NCBI RefSeq assembly: GCF_004000985.1
Contig: NZ_BIMH01000040.1
Coordinates: 1-45,764 of the forward strand
DNA from: Paenibacillus validus NBRC 15382
Lineage (GTDB): Bacteria > Bacillota > Bacilli > Paenibacillales > NBRC-103111
DNA: 45,764 nucleotides
Reading direction: 5' to 3'
Position 1 is the stretch's first letter. Each line of letters begins with the position of its first letter. The position numbers and the translations under genes were made by a program. Shown here piece after piece: positions 1-10,048 of the stretch. The notes beneath the pieces are model-generated. The model saw only the letters and a list, made by a program, of their open reading frames with translations, made no database searches and was not told the DNA's origin.

Positions 1-21
1 CCTCCGCTGCTCCTTTTTCAT
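1..21 (-). CDS. 5' end of an unidentified gene cut by the window edge
   Basis: Just beyond the nuo terminator the minus strand shows a good ribosome binding site (GGGAGG, about positions 27-34) followed by an ATG at 19-21 and an open frame reading MKKEQRR to the window edge. A second in-frame-independent ATG at 26-28 sits too close to the Shine-Dalgarno sequence. Seven residues are too few to name it. In related genomes ywmB, a DUF1146 gene or murA often follow this position, but that is only context. Confidence 0.4.
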
Positions 22-49
22 CCCGCATTCCTCCCTTCAAACGTACGGT

Positions 50-100
50 AAAAAAGCCCGCAGTCCCGGAATCGATACGATCGTTCCGGAAGTGCGGGCT
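50..100 (-). terminator. Rho-independent terminator of the nuo operon
   Basis: On the minus strand AGCCCGCA (93-100) pairs with TGCGGGCT (55-62) and is followed by a run of T residues. It lies 14 bases beyond the nuoN stop codon and closes the operon. Confidence 0.9.
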
Positions 101-113
101 TAGCCCTGGGCTA

Positions 114-1631
114 TTAACTAAACATAAACAAATCTTGCGTGAGCGTGAAAATCTGCTCGATGTAGGCCAGCACGCCTTGCGGGAACAGACCGAGCAGTAC
201 GCTGGCGGCCGCGCAGAGCCACATGGTGATGCTCAGCGGAAGCGCCGGCCGAATCGGTGCGGATGCGTCGTCGCTGCGCATGAACATTTGGCGGATGAGG
301 CCGAAATAGTAGTAGAACGAAATGACGCTCGTCGCAATCAGGATCGCGCCCAGCCAGTAATGCTGCGTCTGCATCGCGCCCAGCAGGATGAACAGCTTCC
401 CGAAGAAGCCGGCCGAGACCGGCAGTCCCGCGAGGGACAAGACGAGCAGCACGGTGGCGACCGCCATACCCGGAGCGCGATAGTACAGGCCGGCGAACCC
501 TTTAAGATCTTCTTCTCCGGTCGAGCGCTCGATGATCATCAACACGGCGAACATCCCGATGTTCATGAACAGATACGCGATCAAGTAGTAAACAAATTCG
601 GCAAAGTTAGAGAAATGCACGATCGAGAATTGAACCGCGATCGGCACAAGCAGGTAGCCCGAGTTAGCGATGCCTGAATAGGCGAGCAGGCGCTTCAAGT
701 TCGTTTGGCGAAGCGCGACGAAGTTGCCGACGATCATCGCCGCAGCCGCCACCACCATCATCCCCAGCAGAAAGTCGCTGTGAATCGGCGTCCCCATGAT
801 GCCCGGCGAGGCGAAGACAGTATACATGACGCGGAACAAGATCGCGAATGCGGCCGCTTTCGAGACGACGGCCAGGAATGCGGTTACCGGGGTGAAAGAC
901 CCCTGATACACGTCCGGCGCCCACATATGGAACGGCGCTGCCGCTGCTTTAAAGCCGAAGCCCGCCAGCAGCAGGAAGAAGCTCAAGTAAATCATCGGCT
1001 GCAGCGTCTCTCCGCTCCGCTCCAGCACGCTGCTAATCTGCGGGATCACCGTCGAACCGGTCATTCCATAGAGGAACGACATGCCGTACAAGATGACCGC
1101 GGACGAAATGCCGCCCAGCACGATATATTTAAAGGCGGCTTCGTTAGTCAGCCAATTTTTCTTCCGCATCGCGACCAGGATGTAGGATGTGATGCTAAGC
1201 AGCTCAAGGCCGACGAACAGCGTAATCAATTCGCCGGACGAAGCCATGATCATACCGCCGATCGTGGCCGGCAGCAGCAGGTAATAGTATTCGCCGACAT
1301 GCGGCACTTCCTCTTCCCGAACCGAGCCGATGCTCATGAACGTTACAAGTCCGGCGCCCACAAGCAGCACCAGCTTGATGATGCTGGCAAAATCATCGAT
1401 CCGGTAGCTGTAGAGAAGCAGCTGCTTCGGTTCCGCCGGATTCAACTGATACAGGACGACGAATACGGCCGATATCGCAATGCTGATCAGCGACAACCAA
1501 CCGAGCCACGTTCGGCCGGCTTGACGAGGCAGCAGCAAATCGAGCAGCGACAGAATGACGGCAGCGACGACAAGCGTCAGCTCCGGTGCCAGCAGACCGA
1601 GATCTTGGAGTTGAAGACGTATTGGTTCCAC
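114..1631 (-). CDS. nuoN: NADH-quinone oxidoreductase subunit N
   Basis: Antiporter-like membrane subunit of complex I, one of the three proton-translocating modules (L, M, N). The 505-residue product is almost wholly hydrophobic, about 14 membrane segments, with the conserved glutamate in LFVGLELLSI and the lysine-bearing segment KAAAAPFHMWAPDVYQG typical of this family. The start is a GTG (1629-1631) preceded by a G-rich Shine-Dalgarno sequence; it begins 4 bases after the nuoM stop. It is the last gene of the operon and is followed directly by a strong terminator. Confidence 0.96.
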   Translation of the reverse strand: MEPIRLQLQDLGLLAPELTLVVAAVILSLLDLLLPRQAGRTWLGWLSLISIAISAVFVVLYQLNPAEPKQLLLYSYRIDDFASIIKLVLLVGAGLVTFMSIGSVREEEVPHVGEYYYLLLPATIGGMIMASSGELITLFVGLELLSITSYILVAMRKKNWLTNEAAFKYIVLGGISSAVILYGMSFLYGMTGSTVIPQISSVLERSGETLQPMIYLSFFLLLAGFGFKAAAAPFHMWAPDVYQGSFTPVTAFLAVVSKAAAFAILFRVMYTVFASPGIMGTPIHSDFLLGMMVVAAAAMIVGNFVALRQTNLKRLLAYSGIANSGYLLVPIAVQFSIVHFSNFAEFVYYLIAYLFMNIGMFAVLMIIERSTGEEDLKGFAGLYYRAPGMAVATVLLVLSLAGLPVSAGFFGKLFILLGAMQTQHYWLGAILIATSVISFYYYFGLIRQMFMRSDDASAPIRPALPLSITMWLCAAASVLLGLFPQGVLAYIEQIFTLTQDLFMFS

Positions 1632-1635
1632 CGGT

Positions 1636-3261
1636 CTAACCCCCCATCTTCGTTACGCTGCGAATGAATTGATCGAAACCGACGACGGTTTGATGCAGCG
1701 GCTCGCTCAGTACGCTCGGGTAAATCCCGAGCACTACAATAAACGCCACGAGCGTAATCATTGGAATCGCCTCGATGAAACGTGCGTCCCGCATCGCAGG
1801 CAGCTCGGTCCGGGACGGACCGTAGGTGATGCCGAGCACCCCGCGCAGCACGTACACGGCGGCCAGAATGATGCCGAGCGCTCCGACAGCCGTCAAGATG
1901 GGGTGCGATTCAAACAGCCCTACAAAAGCAAGAAACTCGCTGATAAAGCCGGACAGCCCCGGCAGCCCGAGCGACGCCATACCCGATACAAGCAGGATGC
2001 CGGAGATGAACGGCACCGACTTCGCCAGTCCGCCGAGCTCATCCAGCTTCGTTGTACGGGTGCGCTCATAGATGCTGCCGACGATCAGGAACATCAACGC
2101 CGAGATCAAGCCGTGCGAAACGAGCTGGAAGATCGCGCCTTCCAATCCGATCGTGTTGAATGCGGAAATCCCGAGAAGCACGATGCCCATATGGCTAATA
2201 CTCGAGTAGGCCAACACAAGCTTGAATTCCTTCTGCACGAAGGCGAGCACCGCGCCGTACAAAATATTGACGATTCCCAGCACGGCGAGCACGGTTCCCC
2301 AGGCCACCGCTTGATCCGGGAACAGCAGGATGCCGAAGCGGATTAAACCATACGCCCCCATTTTCAGCAAGAGGCCGGAGTGAATCATGACGATCGACGG
2401 GGGCGCCTCCGTATGTACCTTGAGCATCCAGGTATGGAACGGGAAGAGCGGCAGCTTGATGCCGAACGCCACGAGCAGCATGAGGAACAGCGCCCATTTC
2501 ATCGTATCGCTTAAGAAAAATACGTTGCCTTCCAGATCGCTCTGATTGACATAAGAGTCGGCATTTTGAAACAAGTTTTCCGTGATTACGTTGAGATCGC
2601 CGGAGTAGTGAATCGTAACGCCGTTCTCCACCGCCGTTTGCGTGAAGCCAGCCGTACTGACCAAGATGAGAAAGGCGATGATCATAATCGCCGAGCCGAG
2701 GCCGTTATAGATGAGGAACTTGTTGGCCGCCCGTTCGCGGTCCATATATCCCCAAATTCCGATCAGGAAGAACATCGGCACCAGCGTCAATTCGAAGAAA
2801 GCGAAGAACAAGAACAGGTCTTGCGCCATGAATACGCCGAACATCCCCATCTCGAGCAGCAGAAACCAGATAAAGTACGACTTCCACCGCTTCTTGATGT
2901 ATACGGAAGCCAGAGCGGCCATCGTGGAGACGAGCGCCGTCAGGAACACGAGCGGCAGCGACAGCCCGTCGACCGCGAGCGTGAACTTGAACTCCAGGAA
3001 GTAGGCCGACATTTGGCTTAAGCCCTGCGTCTCTCTATCGAGCGGGATTGAAATCCACGGCAGATCTTCTTTAAACTGCATGCCGCCCACATTCGAATTG
3101 AATTTCACATAGAGCCATGCAGACAAAATCAATGGAATAAGCGTGACGGCAATAGCCGTAATTTTGATCCATTGGCCCTGCGTCTTAGGCATGAACAGCA
3201 GGATCAGCACACCGATGAGCGGCGAGAACGTAATCAACGACAAAATCGGGAAATTATCCAA
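1636..3261 (-). CDS. nuoM: NADH-quinone oxidoreductase subunit M
   Basis: Second antiporter-like proton-pumping subunit of complex I (541 residues, many membrane helices). Visible family marks are the glutamate near residue 157 in FAFFELTLVPMFF, the motif GIKLPLFPFHTWMLKVHTEAP-like segment around residue 270 (lysine and histidine of the pump channel), and LLKMGAYGLIRFG around residue 300. The start is a TTG at 3259-3261 with AGGAGG about 10 bases upstream. The first 8 bases overlap the end of nuoL, so the two are probably translationally coupled. Confidence 0.96.
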   Translation of the reverse strand: MDNFPILSLITFSPLIGVLILLFMPKTQGQWIKITAIAVTLIPLILSAWLYVKFNSNVGGMQFKEDLPWISIPLDRETQGLSQMSAYFLEFKFTLAVDGLSLPLVFLTALVSTMAALASVYIKKRWKSYFIWFLLLEMGMFGVFMAQDLFLFFAFFELTLVPMFFLIGIWGYMDRERAANKFLIYNGLGSAIMIIAFLILVSTAGFTQTAVENGVTIHYSGDLNVITENLFQNADSYVNQSDLEGNVFFLSDTMKWALFLMLLVAFGIKLPLFPFHTWMLKVHTEAPPSIVMIHSGLLLKMGAYGLIRFGILLFPDQAVAWGTVLAVLGIVNILYGAVLAFVQKEFKLVLAYSSISHMGIVLLGISAFNTIGLEGAIFQLVSHGLISALMFLIVGSIYERTRTTKLDELGGLAKSVPFISGILLVSGMASLGLPGLSGFISEFLAFVGLFESHPILTAVGALGIILAAVYVLRGVLGITYGPSRTELPAMRDARFIEAIPMITLVAFIVVLGIYPSVLSEPLHQTVVGFDQFIRSVTKMGG

Positions 3262-5146
3262 AGTTGATGAACCTCCTTCCCGCGATCACAAGCATCAGGA
3301 CGAGCAAACCGAGCAACGTCGCAAGACCGTACGTTTGCACTTGCCCGTTCTGCAAGCGGGAACCGAGGCGGCCAAGACCCGTTACGGCATAAGTCGATAA
3401 GCGCACGACCCCATCCACCACGTATACGTCGAACAGATTCAGCACCTGTCCGATCGCCCCCAGCGGACGTACCCATACGGCTTGATACAGTTCGTCAATG
3501 TAATATTTGCGGTTCAGCAGCCTATACAGCCAAGGCGCCGAGGACACGAACGACGCTGAAGAAATCGATCGTTTCACGAACACCAGGTAACCGAAGCCGA
3601 TGCCCAACAAGCCGACGACGTTAGATAAAATCATAACGAGCGCGGATGCATGCTCTTCTGCTTCATGACCGGTCAGCCACCCGCCTAACCACGGGTTAAA
3701 CGGTGTGAACACGAAGCCCGCTGCGACGGCTAATACGGCGAGTACGATCAGCGGGAATGTCATCGTCCCCGGCGATTCGTGAACGTCATGACGGTGCGGG
3801 TTTCTCGATTTGCCGAAAAACACCAGGAAGAACAATCTCGACATATAGAATGCCGTGAAGAAGGCAGCCGCCAGCCCGACAATCAGCAATCCGTAATGTC
3901 CGGTGTTATACGCCTCCGTCAAGATCGCGTCCTTCGACCAGAAGCCGGACAACGGCACGATGCCGCTAAGCGCCAAAGCGCCGATGGCGAATGTCCAAGC
4001 CGTGATTTTCATTTTGCGGCCTACGCCGCCCATCTCGTGAATGTCCTGCGTATGCACGGCATGGATGACGTTGCCCGCTCCGAGGAACAACAGCGCTTTG
4101 AAGAAAGCATGCGTGAACAAGTGGAAAATCCCCGCCGTGTAAGCCGCCGCCGTTCCGATCCCAAGCGCCATCATCATGTACCCGAGCTGACTGACCGTCG
4201 AGTAAGCGAGGATACGTTTTATATCGTTCTGCGCGGTGCCGATCGTCGCCGCGAAAATCGCCGTAAACGCCCCGACCACCGCTACGACGGTAAGAGCCGC
4301 AGGCGCTGCCGTGAAAATATCGAAAGTACGCGCCACCAAGTAAACGCCGGCCGCTACCATCGTCGCGGCGTGAATGAGCGCACTGATCGGCGTAGGACCT
4401 TCCATCGCGTCCGGCAGCCACGTATGCAGCGGGAACTGCCCCGATTTCCCCATCGCACCGATAAAAATCAGAATGGCAATCCACGTCGCTATTTCCTCGG
4501 AAATTTTTCCGCTTGAGAAGGCGTTGCTGATCGAAGTGAAATCGAGCGCATGATCCGGCATCGCCCAGAACAGCAGCAGAATGCCAATGAATAATCCGAC
4601 ATCGCCGACGCGGGTAACGATGAACGCCTTCTTCGCCGCTGCGCGCGCTTCCGGCTTGAAATACCAGAAGCCGACAAGCAGGAAGGAACAAACGCCGACG
4701 AGTTCCCAAAATATGTAGAGCTGTACGAGATTCTCGGAAATGACGAGTCCCAGCATCGAAAACGTAAATAACGCGATATAGGCGAAGAACACGTTGATCC
4801 GTTCGTCGTCGTGCATGTAGCCTTTGGAATAAATATTGACGAGTAAGCTGACAAGCGTCACGATCACGAGCATGAGCGAATTGAGATTCGTCACCTCGAA
4901 ACCCATCGTCAAGACGACGTCGCCGAGCTTAATCCATTGCAGCTTGTTCCACGTGTAACCTTCAAGGTGTCCCCCGATCCGTTCCATGAAGACCAGCACG
5001 GACAACACGAACGAAGCGAACACGGCTACAATGCTAATATAGGCGCCTACTTCCCGCAGCGAGCGTCCTGCCGCCGTTAAGATCAAAAACGACAGCAGCG
5101 GAAACAACGGGATGAGCCAGGCGTATTGCGAGTAAGCCGATATCAT
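3254..5146 (-). CDS. nuoL: NADH-quinone oxidoreductase subunit L
   Basis: Largest antiporter-like subunit of complex I (630 residues), including the C-terminal extension that forms the long lateral helix. Glu148 in FWELVG and the segment KSGQFPLHTWLPDAMEGP (from residue 234) carry the expected charged channel residues. Start ATG at 5144-5146 has a clear GAGGAGG ribosome binding site. A 44-base gap separates it from nuoK; its 3' end overlaps nuoM by 8 bases. Confidence 0.96.
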   Translation of the reverse strand: MISAYSQYAWLIPLFPLLSFLILTAAGRSLREVGAYISIVAVFASFVLSVLVFMERIGGHLEGYTWNKLQWIKLGDVVLTMGFEVTNLNSLMLVIVTLVSLLVNIYSKGYMHDDERINVFFAYIALFTFSMLGLVISENLVQLYIFWELVGVCSFLLVGFWYFKPEARAAAKKAFIVTRVGDVGLFIGILLLFWAMPDHALDFTSISNAFSSGKISEEIATWIAILIFIGAMGKSGQFPLHTWLPDAMEGPTPISALIHAATMVAAGVYLVARTFDIFTAAPAALTVVAVVGAFTAIFAATIGTAQNDIKRILAYSTVSQLGYMMMALGIGTAAAYTAGIFHLFTHAFFKALLFLGAGNVIHAVHTQDIHEMGGVGRKMKITAWTFAIGALALSGIVPLSGFWSKDAILTEAYNTGHYGLLIVGLAAAFFTAFYMSRLFFLVFFGKSRNPHRHDVHESPGTMTFPLIVLAVLAVAAGFVFTPFNPWLGGWLTGHEAEEHASALVMILSNVVGLLGIGFGYLVFVKRSISSASFVSSAPWLYRLLNRKYYIDELYQAVWVRPLGAIGQVLNLFDVYVVDGVVRLSTYAVTGLGRLGSRLQNGQVQTYGLATLLGLLVLMLVIAGRRFINFG

Positions 5147-5190
5147 GAGCTTAAATCCTCCTCTACGCGTTTGCCGACGGCAAACCTGCG

Positions 5191-5508
5191 CTATCGCTTC
5201 AGCGAATCCATATCCCCAACATCCGTTGTTCCCTTATTGCGGTAGAGCGCAATCAAAATTGCGATGCCGACGGCCGCTTCGGCTGCGGCAACGGTAATGT
5301 TGAACAGCGAGAAAATTTGACCGGTCAAACTTGGCTGAGCCCCGAACTTGGAGAATGCGACCAAATTCAAGTTGACCGCATTAAGCATCAGCTCGATGGA
5401 CAGCAAGACGATGACGGCATTTTTCTTGGACAACGCTCCGTAAAGCCCGATGCAAAACAAGATGGCCGCAAGCGTTAAATAAGGGGTGGCTAAGCCGCTG
5501 GCTCCCAT
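5191..5508 (-). CDS. nuoK: NADH-quinone oxidoreductase subunit K
   Basis: Small membrane subunit (105 residues, three transmembrane helices) forming part of the E-channel of complex I. The conserved [16 protein letters not shown] helix with its membrane-buried glutamate is present. It lies 2 bases after nuoJ, so translation is likely coupled. Confidence 0.95.
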   Translation of the reverse strand: MGASGLATPYLTLAAILFCIGLYGALSKKNAVIVLLSIELMLNAVNLNLVAFSKFGAQPSLTGQIFSLFNITVAAAEAAVGIAILIALYRNKGTTDVGDMDSLKR

Positions 5509-5510
5509 GC

Positions 5511-6035
5511 TTAATCCTCCTCCCTCTTCGCCACGATGATCGCACCGATGAAGGCTACCGTCAGCAGCAGCGACATCAATTCAAACGGCAGAACGTGAAG
5601 GTTAAAGAGCAGCTTCCCGATTTCCATCGTATTGTCTTCCACCTTCGGGAACTCGCCGGTCGGCAGCTCCGTCCGTTGGATGACGTAGAAGATGATCCCG
5701 AACAACCCCGCAGCCCCGATGAACAACAGCCCGTTATGCCAAGGGCGCTTCGGCTCCTCTTCTTCGTTGTGGTGCTTGGTCATCATAATTCCGAAGATCA
5801 TCAAAATCGAGATGGCCCCGGCGTAGATAAGAATTTGGACCACGGCCACAAATTCCGCCTGCAGCACGACGTACAAGCCGGCCAAGCTGACGAAGGTTAA
5901 CGCGAGCGCCAATACCATGTGCACCACTTTCGTGTAGCTGAGCATGAAGATCGCTCCGCCGATGGCCAGCAGCGCACACACGAAGAACACCAGGTTTTCA
6001 CCGCTGGATAAAAAAGTCACGACGTTGGATAGCAT
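5511..6035 (-). CDS. nuoJ: NADH-quinone oxidoreductase subunit J
   Basis: Membrane subunit of complex I, 174 residues with about five helices; the third helix region [14 protein letters not shown] matches the pi-bulge helix of NuoJ/ND6. Its ATG directly follows the nuoI stop codon with no gap, and nuoK begins 2 bases after its own stop. Typical family length. Confidence 0.94.
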   Translation of the reverse strand: MLSNVVTFLSSGENLVFFVCALLAIGGAIFMLSYTKVVHMVLALALTFVSLAGLYVVLQAEFVAVVQILIYAGAISILMIFGIMMTKHHNEEEEPKRPWHNGLLFIGAAGLFGIIFYVIQRTELPTGEFPKVEDNTMEIGKLLFNLHVLPFELMSLLLTVAFIGAIIVAKREED

Positions 6036-6479
6036 TTACTTCGCACCGCCCTTCGGCATCGCGGAGTTATTTTCTTTACGTATGTTCGAATTGTTATCGT
6101 TCAACCACTCCAGGTTTTTGAACAAATCGTCGCGGCTGTATGTGCTCAGCTCGAAGTTGTTCGTCATGACGATCGCTTCCGTCGGACAAACCTCGGTACA
6201 CAGATCGCACAGGATGCAAATTTCAAAATTAATATCGTAGGTGTCGATGACCTTGCCTTTTTTCTCGGGGTCGGGATTCGGTTTACCTACCAGATTGATG
6301 CACTCGGTCGGACAAATGCGCGCACATTGATTGCAGACGATACATTTCTCCGGATCGAAGTGCTGGATGCCTCGAAACCGGTCCGGCATTTCGAGCGGGA
6401 CGTCCGGATAGGCGTACGTGATTTTCTTCTGCGTCAAGCTCTTCAACGTTACGCCCAGGCCTTTTACAATGCCTTTCAT
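6036..6479 (-). CDS. nuoI: NADH-quinone oxidoreductase subunit I (two 4Fe-4S clusters)
   Basis: Peripheral-arm ferredoxin-like subunit passing electrons to NuoB. Two complete CxxCxxCxxxCP motifs are present: Cys46, 49, 52, 56 (CIVCNQCARICP) and Cys88, 91, 94, 98 (CILCDLCTEVCP), which would hold clusters N6a and N6b. The protein has 147 residues. Since nuoE, nuoF and nuoG are absent, this subunit is a plausible entry point for electrons from a partner such as ferredoxin; that is inference from the family. Confidence 0.96.
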   Translation of the reverse strand: MKGIVKGLGVTLKSLTQKKITYAYPDVPLEMPDRFRGIQHFDPEKCIVCNQCARICPTECINLVGKPNPDPEKKGKVIDTYDINFEICILCDLCTEVCPTEAIVMTNNFELSTYSRDDLFKNLEWLNDNNSNIRKENNSAMPKGGAK

Positions 6480-6522
6480 TTCACATTCACCCTTTCGTCA
6501 ATCAATACGGCAGCCGGTTTCG

Positions 6523-7530
6523 TCACATCGCAATCGCCATGTAAATTGCCGTCACAAAAATGTTCAGCAGCGCCAGCGGCAGCAGCACCCGCCATCCGAG
6601 ACCCATCAGTTGATCCACCCGAACCCGCGGCAGCGTGCCCCGGATCCAGATGAGTACGAATACGATGAGTGAAAACTTCAGCAAGAACCAGACGATTCCC
6701 GGAATAAAATCGAGGAACGTGAACGGCGCATGCCATCCGCCCAGAAAGAGCGTCGTCGTCAGTCCGGAAATCGCAAACACATATACATACTCCGCCAGCA
6801 TGAAAAAGGCGAACCGGAACCCGCTGTACTCAACATGGTAACCCGCAACAAGCTCAGATTCGGCCTCAGGCAAGTCAAAAGGCGTCCTGTTTAACTCGGA
6901 GACGGCTGCCACAACGAATACGGCGAACCCGACAATTTGCGGCAGGAAGTTCCAATGCCAGAAGCCGCCGGCTTGGCCTTCTACGATTCGATTCAAGTTC
7001 ATGCTGCCAGTCATCATGATCACGCCGACGACGGAGATGACGAGCGGAATTTCGTAGCTGATCATCTGCGCGGCGGAACGCATGCCGCCAAGCAGCGCAT
7101 ATTTGTTGTTCGACGCCCAGCCCCCAAGCACGATGCCGATCGTGGAGATTCCCGACAGCGCCACGTAATACAGGACGCCGACGTTGAGATCGCTGCTGAT
7201 CAGGGTGCTCGAATAAGGGATGACTGCCGTGACGACAAAGGCCGGAATAAACGTAATGATCGGCGCAAGGATGAACAACTCGCGGTCGGCCTTCCTCGGA
7301 ATCGTGTCCTCTTTAATCAACAGCTTGAACACGTCCGCCACCGTTTGCAACAGACCGAGCGGGCCCGTACGGTTCGGTCCGATCCGCAGCTGCATCCATC
7401 CGAGGATTTTGCGTTCAAAGTAGATGGCGTAGGTCACGAAGCCGAGAATGACGAGAAGCAGCACGACGACCCATGCAAAGAAAATGGCCGCGTTCGTCCA
7501 TGTTAAAGGCTGCTGCAATAAATCCGGCAT
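6523..7530 (-). CDS. nuoH: NADH-quinone oxidoreductase subunit H
   Basis: Membrane subunit at the junction of the peripheral and membrane arms, contributing to the quinone chamber. Conserved segments seen include RIGPNRTGPLGLLQ, the PFDLPEAESELVAGYHVEYSG-type loop (residues about 205-225) and AFFMLAEY. I place the start at the ATG 7528-7530, overlapping the nuoD stop by one base (TAATG), with GGGGAGG upstream; a TTG two codons earlier is the alternative. Product 335 residues. Confidence 0.95.
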   Translation of the reverse strand: MPDLLQQPLTWTNAAIFFAWVVVLLLVILGFVTYAIYFERKILGWMQLRIGPNRTGPLGLLQTVADVFKLLIKEDTIPRKADRELFILAPIITFIPAFVVTAVIPYSSTLISSDLNVGVLYYVALSGISTIGIVLGGWASNNKYALLGGMRSAAQMISYEIPLVISVVGVIMMTGSMNLNRIVEGQAGGFWHWNFLPQIVGFAVFVVAAVSELNRTPFDLPEAESELVAGYHVEYSGFRFAFFMLAEYVYVFAISGLTTTLFLGGWHAPFTFLDFIPGIVWFLLKFSLIVFVLIWIRGTLPRVRVDQLMGLGWRVLLPLALLNIFVTAIYMAIAM

Positions 7531-8633
7531 TAACAATCGACCTCCCCGACGACGATATCAATGCCTCCGAGGATCGTAATCAAATTCGTCATCGTTTCCC
7601 CGACAAGCAGCTTAGGCAAAATTTGCAGATTGACAAACGACGGTCTGCGGAATTTTAAGCGGTATGGCTTATCTTTGCCCTTGGAAATAATGTAACAGCC
7701 GATCTCGCCGCGGGGCGATTCGATCGCCGAGTAAATTTCCCCTTCGGCCGGACGCAGGACACGAGGCACTTTGCCCATGATCTCACCGTCCTCCGGAAAT
7801 TGCTCGACCGCCTGTTCCAAAATGCGGAGCGACTGGACGACTTCCTCCATTCGCAGGTTATAACGATCGAAGCAATCGCCGTTGGTCGATACCGGTATGT
7901 CGAACTCGAAGCGATCATAGATGCTGTAAGGCTGATCCTTCCGTAAGTCCCACTTCACCCCGGTGCAGCGCAAATTCGCGCCGCTTAGCCCGTAAGCGAT
8001 CGCCGTCTCGGCATCATACTTGCCGACTCCTTTAATCCGGGCCAAGAAAATCTCGTTCCCGGTCACGAGATTATGATACTCATTCAGTTTATCACGCATA
8101 TAGGGAATGAATTCCCGCACCTTCTGAATCCAGCCTTCCGGTGCATCCCATTTCACTCCGCCTACGCGCATATAGTTATAGGTTAAGCGGGCGCCGCAAA
8201 GCTCGTTAAATAGGTTGATGATAATTTCCCGATCGCGGAACGCGTACAGGAAAGGGCTCATGGCCCCGATATCGAGCAAGTACGTTCCCCACCAGACCAA
8301 ATGGCTGGCGATACGCTGAAGCTCCATCACAATCAGCCTTAGAAACTCGGCGCGCTCCGGGATTTCAAGCCCCATCAATCGCTCCACCGCATTGACGAGT
8401 ACATAATTGTTCGTCATGGCGGAAACGTAATCCATTCGGTCGGTGTAAGGAATGATTTGCGTATACGTCAGGTTCTCGGCCAGCTTCTCCGTACCACGGT
8501 GCAAATAGCCCATGACCGGAATCGCTTCCGTAATCATCTCGCCGTCCAGCTTGACGATAATTCGGAAAACGCCGTGCGTACTCGGATGCTGAGGCCCAAC
8601 ATTCAATAAAATTTCTTCGGTTCTAATGGCCAA
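7530..8633 (-). CDS. nuoD: NADH-quinone oxidoreductase subunit D
   Basis: 49-kDa-type peripheral subunit related to the NiFe-hydrogenase large subunit; together with NuoB it forms the quinone-reducing site. The N-terminal NVGPQHPSTHGVFR motif, with the histidine that contacts the quinone, and PVMGYLHRGTEK are intact. 367 residues, the usual length for the stand-alone NuoD of Firmicutes. It starts 6 bases after nuoC and ends overlapping nuoH. Confidence 0.96.
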   Translation of the reverse strand: MAIRTEEILLNVGPQHPSTHGVFRIIVKLDGEMITEAIPVMGYLHRGTEKLAENLTYTQIIPYTDRMDYVSAMTNNYVLVNAVERLMGLEIPERAEFLRLIVMELQRIASHLVWWGTYLLDIGAMSPFLYAFRDREIIINLFNELCGARLTYNYMRVGGVKWDAPEGWIQKVREFIPYMRDKLNEYHNLVTGNEIFLARIKGVGKYDAETAIAYGLSGANLRCTGVKWDLRKDQPYSIYDRFEFDIPVSTNGDCFDRYNLRMEEVVQSLRILEQAVEQFPEDGEIMGKVPRVLRPAEGEIYSAIESPRGEIGCYIISKGKDKPYRLKFRRPSFVNLQILPKLLVGETMTNLITILGGIDIVVGEVDC

Positions 8634-8639
8634 GCTTCA

Positions 8640-9533
8640 TTACACCTCCGGGTCGAGCGGCTCATAATCTTTTCGCAGCGGATAGCCAACCCAGTCGTCG
8701 GCCATCATGATACGTCGCAGGTCGGGATGACCCGGGAAATCGATTCCGAATAAATCGTAGGCTTCGCGCTCATTCCAATTCGCCGTCGGCCAAACGGGTG
8801 TCACGGACGGAATCGATGGCGTCTCCCGATTCGTCTTGATCTTCACGCAGTACTCCCGCTTCGTTTCCAGCGAGATCAGATGATACGCTACTTCCATATG
8901 AGTTTCCATATCAACGCCGGACAGGTTGCGCAAATAATTTAATTTTAATTCCATATGATTTTTCAACAGATGCGCGGCTTCCGGCCAAACCTCGCCTTTG
9001 AGCACCACATAAGGGAGATGACCGCCCTTTTCATTAATGAAAGCTTCCTCGACCACTTCACCGAAATTCTCTTTCAGGATCGCTACGAAACGATCGAGCA
9101 GCGGCTGATTCGGCGACGGTTCTTTGGGAGCATCCGGAGCCGCGGCTTCCGTCTTAGCCGCCCGTTCGCGGGCTCTAGCCGCTCTAGCCTCCGCAGCCGC
9201 CTTAGCCTTGGCTTCCTTCTCCTCATCCGTCGGGGCTGCCTTCTCCGCCTCCGGGGCGTCCCCTGCTTCGGCAGCTTTGGCCGCCCGTTCAGCCGCTCTA
9301 GCGGCTCTGGCTTCTGCAGCCGCTTTGATCTTCGCCTCTTTATCCGCATCGGTCGAGGCCGCCTTCTCCGCCTCGGCTTGTTCCGCTGCAGGTGGATTCG
9401 CACCCGCGTACCCGCCCGGCGGCTCGCCCGCTCCGCCCGTTTTGGTGATTTCGGCGCCCTCTACCTTTTGCGGTTCACCGCTCATACCGGTGCCGGCTGC
9501 TTCGGGTCGATCGCGCTTTTGGTCCTCACTCAT
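8640..9533 (-). CDS. nuoC: NADH-quinone oxidoreductase subunit C with a long Ala/Glu/Lys-rich N-terminal extension
   Basis: The 30-kDa subunit domain lies at residues about 141-297, with the conserved ending [21 protein letters not shown]. Ahead of it is an unusual 140-residue hydrophilic extension containing two near-repeats, about residues 53-90 and 95-130, each reading EAEKAA(S/P)[16 protein letters not shown]. It should form charged alpha helix or stay disordered and has no catalytic role I can assign. The start ATG overlaps the nuoB stop by 4 bases (ATGA), so the long form is probably translated. The extension is roughly half the protein. Confidence 0.93.
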   Translation of the reverse strand: MSEDQKRDRPEAAGTGMSGEPQKVEGAEITKTGGAGEPPGGYAGANPPAAEQAEAEKAASTDADKEAKIKAAAEARAARAAERAAKAAEAGDAPEAEKAAPTDEEKEAKAKAAAEARAARARERAAKTEAAAPDAPKEPSPNQPLLDRFVAILKENFGEVVEEAFINEKGGHLPYVVLKGEVWPEAAHLLKNHMELKLNYLRNLSGVDMETHMEVAYHLISLETKREYCVKIKTNRETPSIPSVTPVWPTANWNEREAYDLFGIDFPGHPDLRRIMMADDWVGYPLRKDYEPLDPEV

Positions 9534-10048
9534 CGATTGGTCACCTGCTTACCGGTTTTCGCCTCATAGCGTATTTTCTCCTGCAGCTTGTTGATCCCGT
9601 AGATCAGCGCGGCCGGATTCGGCGGACAGCCAGGGATATAGACGTCTACCGGAACGATCTGGTCGACGCCCTTTACCACAGCATACGATTTGACGTACGG
9701 ACCGCCCGCCGTCGCACAGGAACCCATCGCGATCACCCATTTCGGCTCAGGCATTTGCTCGTATAACCGGCGCAGCAGCGGCGCCATCTTCTTCGTTACC
9801 GTACCGGCAACGATCATCACATCCGATTGCCGCGGAGACGTCCGGAAAATAACGCCGAATCGGTCCAAATCATAATGCGAGCCGCCTGTGCCCATCATCT
9901 CTATCGCACAACAGGCGAGCCCAAAGGTAAGCGGCCACAGCGAGTTGCTTCTCGCCCAGCCCTTGACCTGTTCCAAAGTGGTCATGAACACCGTGCGTTC
10001 CATTTCTTGACGCTCTTCCGGAGTAATTTTTTCTAAATTGAAGTCCAT
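9530..10048 (-). CDS. nuoB: NADH-quinone oxidoreductase subunit B (cluster N2)
   Basis: Carries the terminal 4Fe-4S cluster N2 that reduces quinone. All four ligands are visible: Cys46 and Cys47 (LACCAIEMM), Cys111 (GSCATAGG) and Cys141 (GCPPNPAAL). I choose the ATG at 10046-10048 (MDFNLEKI), giving 172 residues; this overlaps the end of nuoA by 16 bases. A longer open frame upstream runs through nuoA coding sequence and is not expected to be used. Confidence 0.95.
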   Translation of the reverse strand: MDFNLEKITPEERQEMERTVFMTTLEQVKGWARSNSLWPLTFGLACCAIEMMGTGGSHYDLDRFGVIFRTSPRQSDVMIVAGTVTKKMAPLLRRLYEQMPEPKWVIAMGSCATAGGPYVKSYAVVKGVDQIVPVDVYIPGCPPNPAALIYGINKLQEKIRYEAKTGKQVTNR

